64,000 nt of DNA from Halobaculum rubrum. Its GTDB lineage: Archaea; Halobacteriota; Halobacteria; Halobacteriales; Haloferacaceae. The position numbers were made by a program, and so were the translations under genes. Positions 23,835-35,028 of the stretch are shown piece after piece. The first letter of the stretch is position 1. Each line of letters starts with the position of its first letter. The notes below the pieces were generated by a model. That model had not been told where the DNA came from. It did no database searches and saw only the letters and a program-made list of their open reading frames with translations. The stretch spans positions 806,001 to 870,000 of the forward strand of contig NZ_CP082284.1 in assembly GCF_019880225.1 (NCBI RefSeq), in the 5' to 3' direction.

Positions 23835-24842
23835 TTACGCGAGCACGACGAGTCCGCGAGCCGTCTGATCGCCGATCCGTTCTGCCCAATCAACGCCGAC
23901 CGCGGACCACGACCCGCCCGCGTCGTCGCTCCGGAACAGCCCGCGATTCGACAGCGCGTAGAACTCGCCGGGGTCGCCAGAGGCGAGCACCGGCCGAGTG
24001 ACGCCCGCTCCAAGTGGGAGACCTCGGTCGTCCAGCCGCTCCCAGCGGTCGCCTCCCTCCCGTCGATAGACGTACGTCTCCGCACGCTCGGCGGAGTGTG
24101 CCTCGCGTGCCCCGCGGGCTGCTGAGACGAGCACACGGTCCGGATCGCCCGAGTCGACGGCGACGCTCCAACAGTAGGTGCGGTCGAGTCCCTCCTGCGG
24201 GTGCGTCCACGTCTCGCCCCCGTCGGCCGTCTCGGCGAAGCCGTCGCCCGCGGCACACCACGCCCGGCCGGGAGCGTCGGAGTGGGTCGCCATCGAGTGG
24301 GTGTCGCGTCGGGAGTCCGCCACGCGGTCCGTCCACGTCTCGCCCGCGTCGCGGGTGGTCACGAGCGCGCCCGCCTCGACGGCGACATAGAGGTGATCGG
24401 GATCGTGCGGATCCGGTTCGATCCACCGGACGTGGTGGGTGTGCGGACGCGGCGGGAACGCCCACTCGTCGCTGGAGGGGAGATCGACGAGGCCGTCGCA
24501 GTGGGTCCATGTCTCGCCGCCGTCGGCCGAGCGATAGACGCGGGACGGCTCCGTTCCCGCCCAGATCACGTCGGGGTCGTGCGGGGACACGGCCGTCGCC
24601 ATCACCGCGTCCTGCTCGATGGGCTCCGCGCCGACACGCTCGAACGTCTCGCCGGCGTTCGCCGAGCGCCACAACCCCGACTCGAACGTGCCGACGAACA
24701 CGCGATCGGGGGCGTCGGGATGGACGGCGACGCATTCGAGCGCGCGGCCGTCGAGGTCGTCGGCGACGCGTGCGGTCGCCGTATCGGAACCGAGATCGAC
24801 GACGCGGAAACTGTCACGCATCGCGGCGTAAACGGTGGGCAT
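23835..24842 (-). CDS. BNR/sialidase-like beta-propeller protein
   Basis: A 335-aa protein with repeated Asp-box motifs typical of BNR/sialidase propellers: RSANAGETFERV, RSADGGETWTHC, TTRDAGETWTDR, ETADGGETWTHP, RSDDAGGSWSAV. There is no signal peptide and no sialidase catalytic Arg triad that I can identify, so it is probably a cytoplasmic propeller rather than a glycosidase. Start MPTVYAAMRDSFRVVDLG at 24842. It lies 59 bases downstream of uvrA on the same strand and may share its transcript. Confidence 0.82.
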   Translation of the reverse strand: MPTVYAAMRDSFRVVDLGSDTATARVADDLDGRALECVAVHPDAPDRVFVGTFESGLWRSANAGETFERVGAEPIEQDAVMATAVSPHDPDVIWAGTEPSRVYRSADGGETWTHCDGLVDLPSSDEWAFPPRPHTHHVRWIEPDPHDPDHLYVAVEAGALVTTRDAGETWTDRVADSRRDTHSMATHSDAPGRAWCAAGDGFAETADGGETWTHPQEGLDRTYCWSVAVDSGDPDRVLVSAARGAREAHSAERAETYVYRREGGDRWERLDDRGLPLGAGVTRPVLASGDPGEFYALSNRGLFRSDDAGGSWSAVGVDWAERIGDQTARGLVVLA

Positions 24843-24901
24843 AGCTGTCCGTTCGCGACGGGAAGCGAAAAAGGTCGGCCGGTGGCCCGCGCGTGCGCCG
24901 G

Positions 24902-27900
24902 TCAGTCGTCGGTCGCGGGGGCCTCGACGGCGTCCTCGGCGTCGCCGTCCCCCTCGCCGGTCGTGTCGTCGGCTGCTTCGGCAGCCAACGCGGGCATGCG
25001 CCGGTCGCTGCGGGGGCCTTCGGCGGCCACCTTCGGGAGGTAGTCGCGGAGGTACCGGCCCGTGTGCGACTCCTCGATCCGTGCGACCTCCTCGGGCGTC
25101 CCCTCGGCGACGACCTCGCCGCCGCCGTCGCCGCCCTCCGGGCCGAGGTCGACGATGTGGTCGGCGTTCTTCACGAGGTCGAGTTCGTGCTCGATGATGA
25201 CGACCGTGTTCCCCTTGTCGGTGAGCCGGTGGAGCACGTCGATGAGCTTCCGCTCGTCGGCCTTGTGTAGTCCCGTGGTCGGCTCGTCCAGCAGGTACAG
25301 CGTGTCGCCGGCGTCCTTCTTGCCCAGTTCCTCGGCGAGCTTCACGCGCTGGGCTTCCCCGCCCGAGAGCGTGGTTGAGGGCTGGCCCAGTTGCATGTAG
25401 TCGAGACCCACGTCCTTCAGCAGGCCGAGGCGACGTTCGAGCCCGGAGTGGGACTCGAAGAAGTCGTACGCCTCCTCGACGCTCATGTCGAGCACGTCCG
25501 CGATGGTCGCGCCCTTGTACGTCACGTCGAGCGTCTCGTCGTTGTAGCGGGCGCCGCCGCACTCCTCGCAGGGGACGTGCACGTCCGACAGGAAGTTCAT
25601 CTCGATCTTGACGGTGCCCTGCCCGCCGCACTCCTCACAGCGACCGCCCTTCACGTTGAACGAGAAGCGGCCCTTGTCGTAACCGCGCTGGTTCGCCAGC
25701 TTCGTCTCGGCGAACAGCTCGCGGATGTAGTCGAACACGTCGGTGTAGGTCGCGGGGTTCGACCGCGGCGTCCGGCCGATGGGCGACTGGTCGATGAGCC
25801 GTACCCCCTCGATGTTATCCATCCCCGAGATCCGGTCGTGCTCGCCGGGGTCGACCTCCGTGTTGTCGTTCATCTCGCGGGCGAGCCCCTTGTACAGCAC
25901 GTCGTGTATCAGGGTGGACTTCCCGGAGCCTGAGACGCCGGTGACGGCGGTGAACTGTCCGACCGGGATCTCCACGTCGACGTCCTTCAGGTTGTGCTGG
26001 CGCGCGCCCTCGATCGTAAGCGCGGCGTCGCTGTCGCGGCGCGTCTCCGGCACCTCGACGACCTCGCGACCGGCGAGGTAGTCGCCCGTCACCGACTCGT
26101 CGGTGTTCACGATGTCGTCGAAGTCGCCCTGCGCCACGATCTCGCCGCCGCGTTTGCCCGGCCCGGGACCGATGTCGATGACGTTGTCGGCGCGTCGCAT
26201 CGTCGCCTCGTCGTGCTCGACGACCAGCAGCGTGTTGCCCAGGTCGCGCAGCCCCTCCAGCGTGTCGAGCAGGCGGTCGTTGTCGCGCTGGTGGAGGCCG
26301 ATACTCGGCTCGTCGAGGACGTACAGCACGCCCACGAGCCCGGATCCCACCTGCGTGGCGAGGCGGATACGCTGGCTCTCGCCGCCCGAGAGGGTGGAGG
26401 CCTCGCGGTCGAGCGTGAGGTACTCCAGCCCGACCTCCTCCATGAAGCCGAGGCGCGCGCGGATCTCCTTGAGGATCTCCTCGGCGATGGTGCGCTCGCG
26501 CTCGGTCATCGTCTCCTCCATCCCCTCGAAGTGCGCCAGCGCGTCGCCGATCGACAGCTGATTCACCGCCGTGATCGACGTGCCGTCGACGTACACCGAG
26601 CGCGACTGCGGCTTCAGGCGCGTCCCCTCGCACTCGGGACAGGTCGTGACGGCCATGAACTCCTCGATGTGCTCGCGCGTGCGGTCGGAGTCGGTCTCGA
26701 CGTGACGCCGCTCCAGGTTGGGGATAACGCCCTCGAACCGCTGGGTCTTCCGGCGGACGCCGTTCTTCGTCTGCTGTTCGAACTCGACCTCCGCGTCGGT
26801 GCCGTAGAGGAACTGTCGCTGTTCTGACGCCGAGAGGTCCTCGAACGGCGTCTCGACGCTCACGCCGAAGTGGTCGGCGACGTTGTCGAGGCGGGTGCGG
26901 TAGTACGAGCGGTTGTAGCTCCACGGCTCGAACACGTGCTTGATCGGCTGGGAGGAGTCGGTAACGACGAGATCCTCGTCGACCTCCTTGGTCGAGCCGA
27001 TCCCCTCACACTCGGGGCAGGCGCCGTGCGGGGAGTTGAACGAGAACGAGCGCGTCTCGATCTCCGAGAAGTCGATGCCGCAGTGGGTACACGCGAGTTC
27101 CTCGGAGAACTCCACGACGAGGCGGTCGTCGCCGTCGCCCGCGAGGTCGCCCGTCGACCGCGACTCGTTGCCGCCGAGATCGAAGTCGCCCTCCTCGGGC
27201 GGGTCGGGGAGGATCAGCTTCAGCGTGCCCTCGGCCTCCTCGAGCGCGGTCTCGACCGAGTCGGTGATGCGCGATCGGTCCTCCTCGCGGACCGTTACGC
27301 GGTCGACGATCACGTCGATCGTGTGGTCGTAGTTCTCGTCCAGTTCGGGACGGTCCAGCGAGAGGTCGAACTGCTCGCCGTCGACCTCGACGCGCGAGTA
27401 GCCGTCGGCGACGAGCTCGTCGAACAGGTCCTCGAAGGCGCCCTTCTGGTCGCGGACGACCGGCGCGGCGATCATCGCGCGGGTGCCCTCGGGCAGGTCG
27501 AACACGCGGCGGACCATCTGCTGGGCCGACTGCTCGCCCACCTCGCGACCGCACTCGGGACAGTGCGGGTGGCCGACGCGGGCGTACAGCAGGCGCAGGT
27601 AGTCGTGCAGTTCGGTGACCGTCCCGACCGTCGATCGGGGATTGTTGGCCGCGTTCTTCTGGTCGATCGAGATCGCCGGCGAGAGCCCCTCGACGCTCTC
27701 GACCTGCGGCTTGTCCATCTGCCCGAGGAAGTTGCGGGCGTACGCCGACAGCGACTCGATGTACCGGCGCTGTCCCTCGGCGTAGACGGTGTCGAACGCG
27801 AGCGACGACTTTCCCGACCCCGAGAGGCCGGTGACGACGTTGAACTGCTCGCGGGGGATCTCCACGTCGAGGTCCTTGAGGTTGTTCTCCTCGGCGCCGC

Positions 27901-27925
27901 GGACCTCGATGAACTCCTTGGGCAC
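24902..27925 (-). CDS. uvrA: UvrA, excinuclease ABC subunit A
   Basis: A 1007-aa ABC-type ATPase that finds bulky DNA lesions for nucleotide-excision repair with UvrB and UvrC. There are two Walker A motifs, GLSGSGKSS (about residue 33) and GVSGSGKST (about 660), and two ABC signatures ([26 protein letters not shown]). Zinc-binding CxxC groups include [22 protein letters not shown] and CEECGGQG. About 70 residues longer than E. coli UvrA, mostly from acidic insertions and a tail. uvrB and uvrC are not in the window. Confidence 0.97.
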   Translation of the reverse strand: MPKEFIEVRGAEENNLKDLDVEIPREQFNVVTGLSGSGKSSLAFDTVYAEGQRRYIESLSAYARNFLGQMDKPQVESVEGLSPAISIDQKNAANNPRSTVGTVTELHDYLRLLYARVGHPHCPECGREVGEQSAQQMVRRVFDLPEGTRAMIAAPVVRDQKGAFEDLFDELVADGYSRVEVDGEQFDLSLDRPELDENYDHTIDVIVDRVTVREEDRSRITDSVETALEEAEGTLKLILPDPPEEGDFDLGGNESRSTGDLAGDGDDRLVVEFSEELACTHCGIDFSEIETRSFSFNSPHGACPECEGIGSTKEVDEDLVVTDSSQPIKHVFEPWSYNRSYYRTRLDNVADHFGVSVETPFEDLSASEQRQFLYGTDAEVEFEQQTKNGVRRKTQRFEGVIPNLERRHVETDSDRTREHIEEFMAVTTCPECEGTRLKPQSRSVYVDGTSITAVNQLSIGDALAHFEGMEETMTERERTIAEEILKEIRARLGFMEEVGLEYLTLDREASTLSGGESQRIRLATQVGSGLVGVLYVLDEPSIGLHQRDNDRLLDTLEGLRDLGNTLLVVEHDEATMRRADNVIDIGPGPGKRGGEIVAQGDFDDIVNTDESVTGDYLAGREVVEVPETRRDSDAALTIEGARQHNLKDVDVEIPVGQFTAVTGVSGSGKSTLIHDVLYKGLAREMNDNTEVDPGEHDRISGMDNIEGVRLIDQSPIGRTPRSNPATYTDVFDYIRELFAETKLANQRGYDKGRFSFNVKGGRCEECGGQGTVKIEMNFLSDVHVPCEECGGARYNDETLDVTYKGATIADVLDMSVEEAYDFFESHSGLERRLGLLKDVGLDYMQLGQPSTTLSGGEAQRVKLAEELGKKDAGDTLYLLDEPTTGLHKADERKLIDVLHRLTDKGNTVVIIEHELDLVKNADHIVDLGPEGGDGGGEVVAEGTPEEVARIEESHTGRYLRDYLPKVAAEGPRSDRRMPALAAEAADDTTGEGDGDAEDAVEAPATDD

Positions 27926-28227
27926 TACGCGTCACCCCGCGATCGGGGAGTGAGTCGGTGACGCACGGCTCTGCCGTTCATTACGAACGTCCTGGGGGTC
28001 GGAGCCACTTAACGGACGCGTCATCCGGACACAGGCCGGCGTGAAGGTTCAAGTACCGGAACAGGACCAGTCGCCGTGTGACCTGACCACGGTCGTCGGG
28101 GACCCAAAGCGTGCGAGGCCGACAGAACGGCGGCCTCGATGCGAACGGCGCGAGCCGTGAGCGCGTGCGGTCCACCCTCGACGAGCACGCGGTGAGCCGA
28201 CCGAGACCGCGACGCGAGGACCGCCTG
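27926..28227. other. Gene-free stretch upstream of uvrA
   Basis: The 302 bases between uvrA and the small membrane-protein gene hold repeat element copy B and, between 27926 and 28046, the presumed uvrA promoter. A minus-strand frame here resembles a frame in copy A at the amino-acid level (APFASRPP, RPRT, QVT, LNL). That is expected from shared DNA and is not enough to call a gene. Confidence 0.5.
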
Positions 28228-28235
28228 TCAGCCCA
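28047..28235 (+). repeat. Dispersed two-hairpin element, copy B (extended form)
   Basis: Read on the plus strand it runs from gttcaagt (28047) to cgcctgtcagccca (28222-28235). Stem 1 cgaggcc/ggcctcg is 28114-28120 with 28132-28138 (11-nt loop); after a 6-nt spacer stem 2 acggc/gccgt is 28145-28149 with 28154-28158, closing a gcga tetraloop. From gttcaagt to the core is 65 bases in both A and B, with gtgacctga at the same offset. It is inverted relative to copy A. The stop of the next gene (28228-28230) lies inside its right end. Confidence 0.85.
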
Positions 28236-28548
28236 CCACGCCGCGGACGAGACCGCCGACGGCACCCCCCACGACGGCGACGCCGACCGCGACGCCGAGC
28301 GGCTGTGTCATCGTGAGCGCGGTGTCGAGTCCGCCCGCCAGCGACAGCGATACTGCCGTCGCCGTGAGCGCGAGGAGCCCGAAAGCGATACCCGCGGCGA
28401 CGCCACGGGCCCACGTTCGCTGCGGGAGCGCGACGAGCGTCGCCCCCGCGACCAGACCGAGCCAGTGGACCGACGCGAGACCGAGGCCGGCGACCACCGC
28501 CACCGCCGTCGCGATCCACCGGGTCCGACGATCGCCGCCGGATGTCAC
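28228..28548 (-). CDS. Small membrane protein coupled to penicillin acylase
   Basis: A 106-aa protein with about three or four hydrophobic segments (WIATAVAVVAGLGLASVHWL, GVAAGIAFGLLALTATAVSL, GVAVGVAVVGGAVGGLVRGV). It starts with GTG at 28548, overlapping the acylase stop as GTGA, so the two are translationally coupled. It could help anchor or process the exported acylase, but nothing in it shows an activity. Confidence 0.75.
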   Translation of the reverse strand: MTSGGDRRTRWIATAVAVVAGLGLASVHWLGLVAGATLVALPQRTWARGVAAGIAFGLLALTATAVSLSLAGGLDTALTMTQPLGVAVGVAVVGGAVGGLVRGVVG

Positions 28549-30995
28549 TCGCCGTCACCCCCGACGAACCGCGCCGCGAGGTCGCCGCGCATCGCGCGGT
28601 CCATCGGCTTGTACTCGCCGTTCGCCCAGCGACGGAGTTGGCTGTCGTAGTCGTCGCTGTAGACGTTCCCGTCGTTGCCGCCGGGGAGGATACACCGCGA
28701 GGTCGTTCCGTCCATCGGACACACCTGTCGCCAGCTGCTGCCGGCGCCGGCCTCGACGCGGACGTTGAACAGCGTTGCCGCCGATCCGTCGGTCGGGTAG
28801 CGCGGATAGTTGAGCCACGACTGGTCGAACGGATGGTCGATTGCCGTGCGATTGTAGTCGCCGTACGTCTCCCAGCCCTCCGCTTCGATCCGCTCGCGCG
28901 CCTTCTCGAAGGCGTCCGCCGCCGCGCTCGCGCGCCCGCCGTCGAACCACTCGTCGCCGAGCGTCGCGAGCGCCCACCGGTTCGGAGCGTACGCCGACGC
29001 GTCGCGCCGACCGTCGAGATCGCCGAGGGCGTCGGCGACGAACCGACCCTCGTAGGCGTCGAGGAAGTGGACGAACAGCAGCGGCGCCCGCGCGCCGCGC
29101 TCGGCCTCGCCGTCCCACTCCAGAACGGCGTCGAGGTCGTCACGGGCGTCGCCGGAGAGTTCGGAGCGGGCCTCCTCCAGTACCGACCGGTAGTGCTCCA
29201 ACCGGCCGTCGTGCACGTCGCGCTGGAGGTCGCGCAGGTCCGCGGGCGTCACGTCACCTCGCTCGACGAGCGTGTCGAGGCGCTCCCACAGTCGGATCCC
29301 GCGGAACGGCTCGCTGTAGTCCTCGGCGAGATAGTACGGGTAGTCCGCGTCGTCGACGACACGCTGGTTCGCGGTGCCGACGTAGTGGGGGTCGTCGTCG
29401 TGTGGCATCTCGTCGAACGGGATGAACCCCTCCCACGACGACTCGCCGTACGGCGTGTACCCGGCCCACTCTCCCTCCCGAGCGGAGCCGTCGAACACCC
29501 GCGTTCCGGGGACCAGCTCGCCGTCGGTTCGTCGGATCGGGACACGTCCGGTGACGCGGTAGCGGACCGAGCCGTCGCGACCGGCGTAGACGAAACACTG
29601 CGTCGGCTCGTCGAACTCGCGTAGCGCCTCGTCGATGTCCTCGGCGTCGCGCGAGCGGGTGATCCCGAGGATGCCGTTCGTCGCGTTCGTCGCCGAGAGG
29701 CCCGTCCACGCGACGCCGAGTTCATCGCGGAACTCGTCGCCGCCGGCACCGGCACTCAGCACCGCGCCGTGGACGGACTTCTTCACCTCGACATCCCGGT
29801 CGGGCGCCCCGGCGACTTCGATCGACCGGGTCTCGGTCTCGAACGATCGCCAGCGGTCGCCGTACCTGTACTCCGCCCCGTCAGCGCGGGTCTCGTACTC
29901 GTAGAAGTCGATCACGTCGCAGCCGGCGTTGGTGAACCCCCACGCGCCGCGGTCGTTCTCGCCGATGATCACGAACGGGACTCCCGGGAAGGTGACGCCG
30001 CGGACCTGATAGTCGGGGTGGCGAAGTACCTGCTCGTACCACACCGGCGGCGCCATCAGCGAGAGGTGCGGGTCGTTCGCCATGATCGGGTCCCCGCTGT
30101 CGGTGTGGTCGACTCCCACCGCCCACGAGTTGGATCCCGCCCACGCGGGCGGTTCGACTCCCGCGAGCCACCCGTCGAGGCCGGGATCGGTCCCCACCGC
30201 GGCGCGATCGGTTTCGTTCTCGGCGTCGCTGGTTGCCGGCGGAAGCCGCGACGCGTCGCCGTCGGGCCTCGCCCAGTCGTCGGTCGCGCCGGCGTGGCCG
30301 AGGATCGCCGCGTCGTGGTCTAGCCGGCGGGGCATGATCGTCTCGGCGGCGTCGGCGCCCAACTCCGCCCGGAGCGTCTCCCTGCGGAGCGTCCGGAAGC
30401 TGCCGGTGAGCGTCCACGCGATCTGCTTTTCCGCCAGCATCACGTCCGCGGGGGTCCACGGTGCCGGCTCGTAGTCGAGGAGTTCGAACTCGACGGGCGT
30501 CGGGAGGTCCTCGCGGGCGCGGTTCACGCCCTCGCAGTACGCCTCGACGAGCGGCCCAGCCTCAGTGTCGCGAACGAGATCCCACGTCGCGTCGGCGGCG
30601 GCCGCGAAATCCATCCGAACGTGGAAGCGGTCGGAGTCGAGCGTCGCCTCTCCGACGACCGCCGAGAGCTGCCCGCGCATCTGCCGCCGTTGGAGGTCCA
30701 TCTGGAACAGCCGGTCCGCGCCGTGGGCGTAGCCGGCCGCGAAGTAGATCGCGGCCTCGCCGTCCGCCTCGATCCGAGGAACGGCCGCACCGTCGTAGCG
30801 GAGCGTCGCGTCGCCGTGGTCGCTCGCGATCCGTAGGGGCGGGTCGTCGCTCGCGGCGTCCCACACTCCCCCCGAGAGCGGCGCGAACGCCGAAAGGTAG
30901 CCGCGAACCGGCCCGAGGAAGCCGCCGGCCGCCGCGCCGCCGGCGACGGCACCCAGCAGCGCTCGCCTCGTCGTGTCGACTGAACGTTCGGTCAC
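28545..30995 (-). CDS. Tat-exported penicillin acylase-family amidohydrolase
   Basis: An 816-aa Ntn hydrolase. The start is GTG at 30995, giving MTERSVDTTRRALLGAVAGG, a twin-arginine signal without a lipobox. The precursor should cut itself before S288 in AWAGSNSWAVG, which becomes the N-terminal nucleophile of the beta subunit. Family features include YFAAGYAHGADRLFQMDLQR in the alpha part and ANDPHLSLMAPPVWYE in the beta part. Relatives cleave amide-linked acyl groups, including beta-lactams and acyl-homoserine lactones; the natural substrate here is unknown. Divergent from the small gene at 31087. Confidence 0.92.
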   Translation of the reverse strand: MTERSVDTTRRALLGAVAGGAAAGGFLGPVRGYLSAFAPLSGGVWDAASDDPPLRIASDHGDATLRYDGAAVPRIEADGEAAIYFAAGYAHGADRLFQMDLQRRQMRGQLSAVVGEATLDSDRFHVRMDFAAAADATWDLVRDTEAGPLVEAYCEGVNRAREDLPTPVEFELLDYEPAPWTPADVMLAEKQIAWTLTGSFRTLRRETLRAELGADAAETIMPRRLDHDAAILGHAGATDDWARPDGDASRLPPATSDAENETDRAAVGTDPGLDGWLAGVEPPAWAGSNSWAVGVDHTDSGDPIMANDPHLSLMAPPVWYEQVLRHPDYQVRGVTFPGVPFVIIGENDRGAWGFTNAGCDVIDFYEYETRADGAEYRYGDRWRSFETETRSIEVAGAPDRDVEVKKSVHGAVLSAGAGGDEFRDELGVAWTGLSATNATNGILGITRSRDAEDIDEALREFDEPTQCFVYAGRDGSVRYRVTGRVPIRRTDGELVPGTRVFDGSAREGEWAGYTPYGESSWEGFIPFDEMPHDDDPHYVGTANQRVVDDADYPYYLAEDYSEPFRGIRLWERLDTLVERGDVTPADLRDLQRDVHDGRLEHYRSVLEEARSELSGDARDDLDAVLEWDGEAERGARAPLLFVHFLDAYEGRFVADALGDLDGRRDASAYAPNRWALATLGDEWFDGGRASAAADAFEKARERIEAEGWETYGDYNRTAIDHPFDQSWLNYPRYPTDGSAATLFNVRVEAGAGSSWRQVCPMDGTTSRCILPGGNDGNVYSDDYDSQLRRWANGEYKPMDRAMRGDLAARFVGGDGE

Positions 30996-31086
30996 GTCCG
31001 TCGGGACGCGCGATCGGTTGATAAGTCCACAGGCACCCCGGCGGCGGAAAGATTCATTATCATGGGAGCTGTTGACACGGGTGTCA

Positions 31087-31263
31087 ATGCCAGACACGAA
31101 GCGCGGACGCGAACGACAGGGGCGCAAGAAGCTCGAGCAGCTGGAACAACACCTCGCCGAGCGAGCGGTGGAGACGCTCGACGCCGACGACGCGCTCCCG
31201 GAGTATCCGCCAGAGGACACCGACTCCGAGCTGCTGTCCGCGCCGCCGCAGGAAGCCGAGTGA
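31087..31263 (+). CDS. Small charged conserved protein, 58 aa
   Basis: Starts MPDTKRGRERQGRKKLEQLE at 31087. A basic N-terminal helix passes into a Glu-rich helix (QLEQHLAERAVETLD) and an acidic Pro-rich tail (PEYPPEDTDSELL). The reversal of charge is typical of small haloarchaeal proteins of unknown role. Divergent from the acylase gene (91-base gap), with 55 bases to the next gene. Confidence 0.72.
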   Translation: MPDTKRGRERQGRKKLEQLEQHLAERAVETLDADDALPEYPPEDTDSELLSAPPQEAE

Positions 31264-31318
31264 CGGCGAGGCTGCAGGAGGACCCGTCTTTTTGCCGCGC
31301 GGTCGCCAACTCCGGTCG

Positions 31319-31738
31319 ATGACAGAGCGTGCGACGTACGCCACCGTCTACCTTGGTGCGCAGCTCTCGCCGGCGGAGTCGACCCTGGATCTCGACTGGG
31401 CCGACGACGCCGGCGACCGGACCGACGACCACGAGTTCGCGGTGTCGACCGACGATCCCCGCGAGGCGTATCTGGAGATCCAGGCGTTCGACGTCGCGGA
31501 GTACGGCCACGAGGTGCTCGTGAACGGAGACCCCCTGTCCGGATTCGACATCCCGCCGAACGAGGGGTGGCAGCTGTGGACCGACACCGTGGCCGGTGCC
31601 GACCTTCGCGAGGGGACGAACACGCTCGCGATCGCGCGCGACACGGACACCGACGACGCCTTCGCCGTCGGGACGGTCCGCGTGCACTGGAAGGAGTCCG
31701 TCGACGGAGGTCGTCCGAAGAACCCAGTCGACGAGTAG
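31319..31738 (+). CDS. Conserved haloarchaeal protein, jelly-roll-like (DUF7383-like)
   Basis: A 139-aa protein starting MTERATYATVYLGAQLSPAE. It is mostly beta strands (TLDLDWADD, AYLEIQAFDVAEYGHEVLVN, FDIPPNEGWQLWTDT, TLAIARDTDTDDAFAVGTVR), with a pattern like small carbohydrate-binding or beta-sandwich proteins. There is no signal peptide. It may form an operon with the 58-aa gene 55 bases upstream. Function unknown. Confidence 0.78.
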   Translation: MTERATYATVYLGAQLSPAESTLDLDWADDAGDRTDDHEFAVSTDDPREAYLEIQAFDVAEYGHEVLVNGDPLSGFDIPPNEGWQLWTDTVAGADLREGTNTLAIARDTDTDDAFAVGTVRVHWKESVDGGRPKNPVDE

Positions 31739-31907
31739 CGACCGCGGTTTGAACACATATAAACGCAGATTCGTGTCGTCTTTGATCGGTCGGAATCACC
31801 GTGGATATTGTCACCAGTTACCATTCGGTGTAGCGTCTCAGTACTGCGATTACGGTGAGGAGTGCGGTCGCGGAACCGATGAACCGCAACCACACGAGAC
31901 ACAAGGT

Positions 31908-31915
31908 TTTATATA
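31908..31915 (+). promoter_or_regulatory. TATA box of the thermosome gene
   Basis: tttatata sits at 31908-31915, preceded by a purine-rich BRE-like acacaagg. The ATG at 31943 is 28 bases downstream, so the mRNA should be leaderless or nearly so. Haloarchaeal thermosome promoters of this kind are heat-inducible; the induction itself is inferred. Confidence 0.75.
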
Positions 31916-31942
31916 GAATCACAACCACAGTTACTCCTGTAC

Positions 31943-33616
<1,674 letters not shown>

Positions 33617-33617
33617 G

Positions 33618-33669
33618 CGAGGCCGACCGAAGGGAGGCCTCGAAGCGAACGGGGAACGCAGTTCCCCGT
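33618..33669 (+). repeat. Dispersed two-hairpin element, copy C (core only), 3' of the thermosome
   Basis: Stem 1 cgaggcc/ggcctcg is 33618-33624 with 33636-33642 (11-nt loop). After a 6-nt spacer, stem 2 is a nine-base perfect pair, acggggaac with gttccccgt (33649-33657 with 33661-33669), closing a 3-nt loop. The second stem differs in sequence from copies A and B but still pairs. It begins one base after the thermosome stop codon, so it may serve as a 3' end structure there. Confidence 0.85.
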
Positions 33670-33820
33670 GAGCCCGAGCGACCCGCGAGGTGTGAAACCG
33701 GGCACAGCCTGACCACTCACACGGGCACCCGACCGCCGCACCGCTTTCGATCGAACCGTCGACTTCTTTCGACGCCGCGACCGACTCGCGAGCGACAGCC
33801 ACGATCGGGGACGGCGCCGC

Positions 33821-34354
33821 TCAGCAGATCACGTAGTACGGATACAACTCTCCGTCCCCCGTGATCTCGACGTAGACGTTCCCGTAGCACCGGGAGGTCT
33901 CGATCGTGACCGACTCCGTCGCGTTCAGCGCGGTCGCCGTGATCGTGAACCGCTCGATCCCGTCGGGGTCCGCCTCCGCCGTGTCGTAGACGGCGCGCTC
34001 CTCGCCGGCATCGAGATCGTCCGTCCCCTCGTGCACCGTCTCGTTCGTCGCCTCACGAACGACGGTCACTTGAACCGTCACGCTCCGGTTCCACTCGTTC
34101 GTCAGGGTGACCGAGTGGGAGGCGTCCCGCTGCTCGGAGGCGTACTCCGTCTCCGGGGGCGTGTACGTCGGTGTCGAACTCGCCGCCGTCGGCGAGGACG
34201 TGGGAGTCGGCGAGGACGTGGGAGTCGGCGACGAGGTTGGCGTCGGCGTGCCGTCGTCCGCCGGTCCCGTCCCCGGCGCCGGGCTCCCGAGACAGCCGGC
34301 CGTGACGATCACGACGAGGAGGACGGCCGCCAGCGGCGTCGATCTGGAGGGCAT
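33821..34354 (-). CDS. Secreted lipoprotein with Thr/Ser/Pro stalk
   Basis: A 177-aa protein with a hydrophobic signal ending in the lipobox VTAGC (C21), so it should be lipid-anchored outside the cell. A TPTSSP stalk with three near-identical TSSPTP units follows (an 18-base repeat, about 34190-34245), then a beta-sandwich-like domain (SHSVTLTNEWNRSVTVQVTV, GIERFTITATALNATESVTI) with N-glycosylation sequons and a C-terminal pair of cysteines (C160 region and the last residue). Function unknown. Confidence 0.82.
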   Translation of the reverse strand: MPSRSTPLAAVLLVVIVTAGCLGSPAPGTGPADDGTPTPTSSPTPTSSPTPTSSPTAASSTPTYTPPETEYASEQRDASHSVTLTNEWNRSVTVQVTVVREATNETVHEGTDDLDAGEERAVYDTAEADPDGIERFTITATALNATESVTIETSRCYGNVYVEITGDGELYPYYVIC

Positions 34355-34487
34355 GACGCACCGTCGTACGACGCAGCACCGAAAGTGCCTTCGGGAGGGA
34401 CAAACGGTCGTCTGACCGTATCGACGTCCGAGAAAACGAGGTCAGATCGCGTGAGGGCCGAGCGGGTCAGCGAACGGGTTCCGCACG

Positions 34488-34790
34488 TTACGCGTCCGCG
34501 GCGTCGTCGTCGCCGCCGTCAGCACCGTCGCCCGCGTCGCCGCCGGCGATGCCGGAGACGGCCTCACCGAGGGAATCAACGCCCCCGTCGAGGAACGACC
34601 GGATCGTGTCGTGGATGTCGCCCACGAAGTCCGGCACCGGGCCGGGGAGGTCGGTCGGCGGGCCGGCCTGGCCGACCGTTCCGTCGTTCGCGCCGGCGTC
34701 CGCGGGGGCGTTCCCCGGGGCCGCGGCGGCGACACCGGTCACTGCGAGCAGAGCCGCGAGTGCGATCGCGGCGAGTTTCGTTCGGGTCAT
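34488..34790 (-). CDS. Small secreted protein, 100 aa
   Basis: Starts MTRTKLAAIALAALLAVTGV with a Sec signal probably cut near AAA-APG. The mature part is Gly/Asp/Pro-rich, with one short amphipathic stretch (VPDFVGDIHDTIRSFLDGGV) and an acidic Gly-rich tail. There is no lipobox or membrane anchor, so it should be released or held at the surface. The start at 34790 gives the complete signal; the frame to 34868 is leader. Function unknown. Confidence 0.75.
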   Translation of the reverse strand: MTRTKLAAIALAALLAVTGVAAAAPGNAPADAGANDGTVGQAGPPTDLPGPVPDFVGDIHDTIRSFLDGGVDSLGEAVSGIAGGDAGDGADGGDDDAADA

Positions 34791-35028
34791 GTTGCACTCA
34801 TGCGTGTGCCCTCCGGGGTAAAGAGGGGTGTAGACCCGAAAGCCGAGTTCGAGTGTTTCGGCGCTCAATAAGCACGATTAACCCGAATTAATTCGAGATC
34901 GTCCCGTCGCCGACGCGGTTCGACGCCGGACCGACCGATCCCGCCCACGGTCCGACTCGCGCGCGGTGTCCCGTCGACCGCGACGCCGTACCGGTGGCTT
35001 CTAATCGGGTCGCGCAATTCTTGCGATC

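Noticed and set aside
23835-24842. Sialidase or glycosidase
   Set aside because: Asp-box repeats are present, but I see no signal peptide and no catalytic Arg triad, so only a propeller is claimed.
27981-28265. Short minus-strand frame over repeat copy B resembling a frame in copy A
   Set aside because: The shared residues (APFASRPP, RPRT, QVT, LNL) follow from shared DNA; start, stop and frame length are not conserved between copies, so a gene is not supported.
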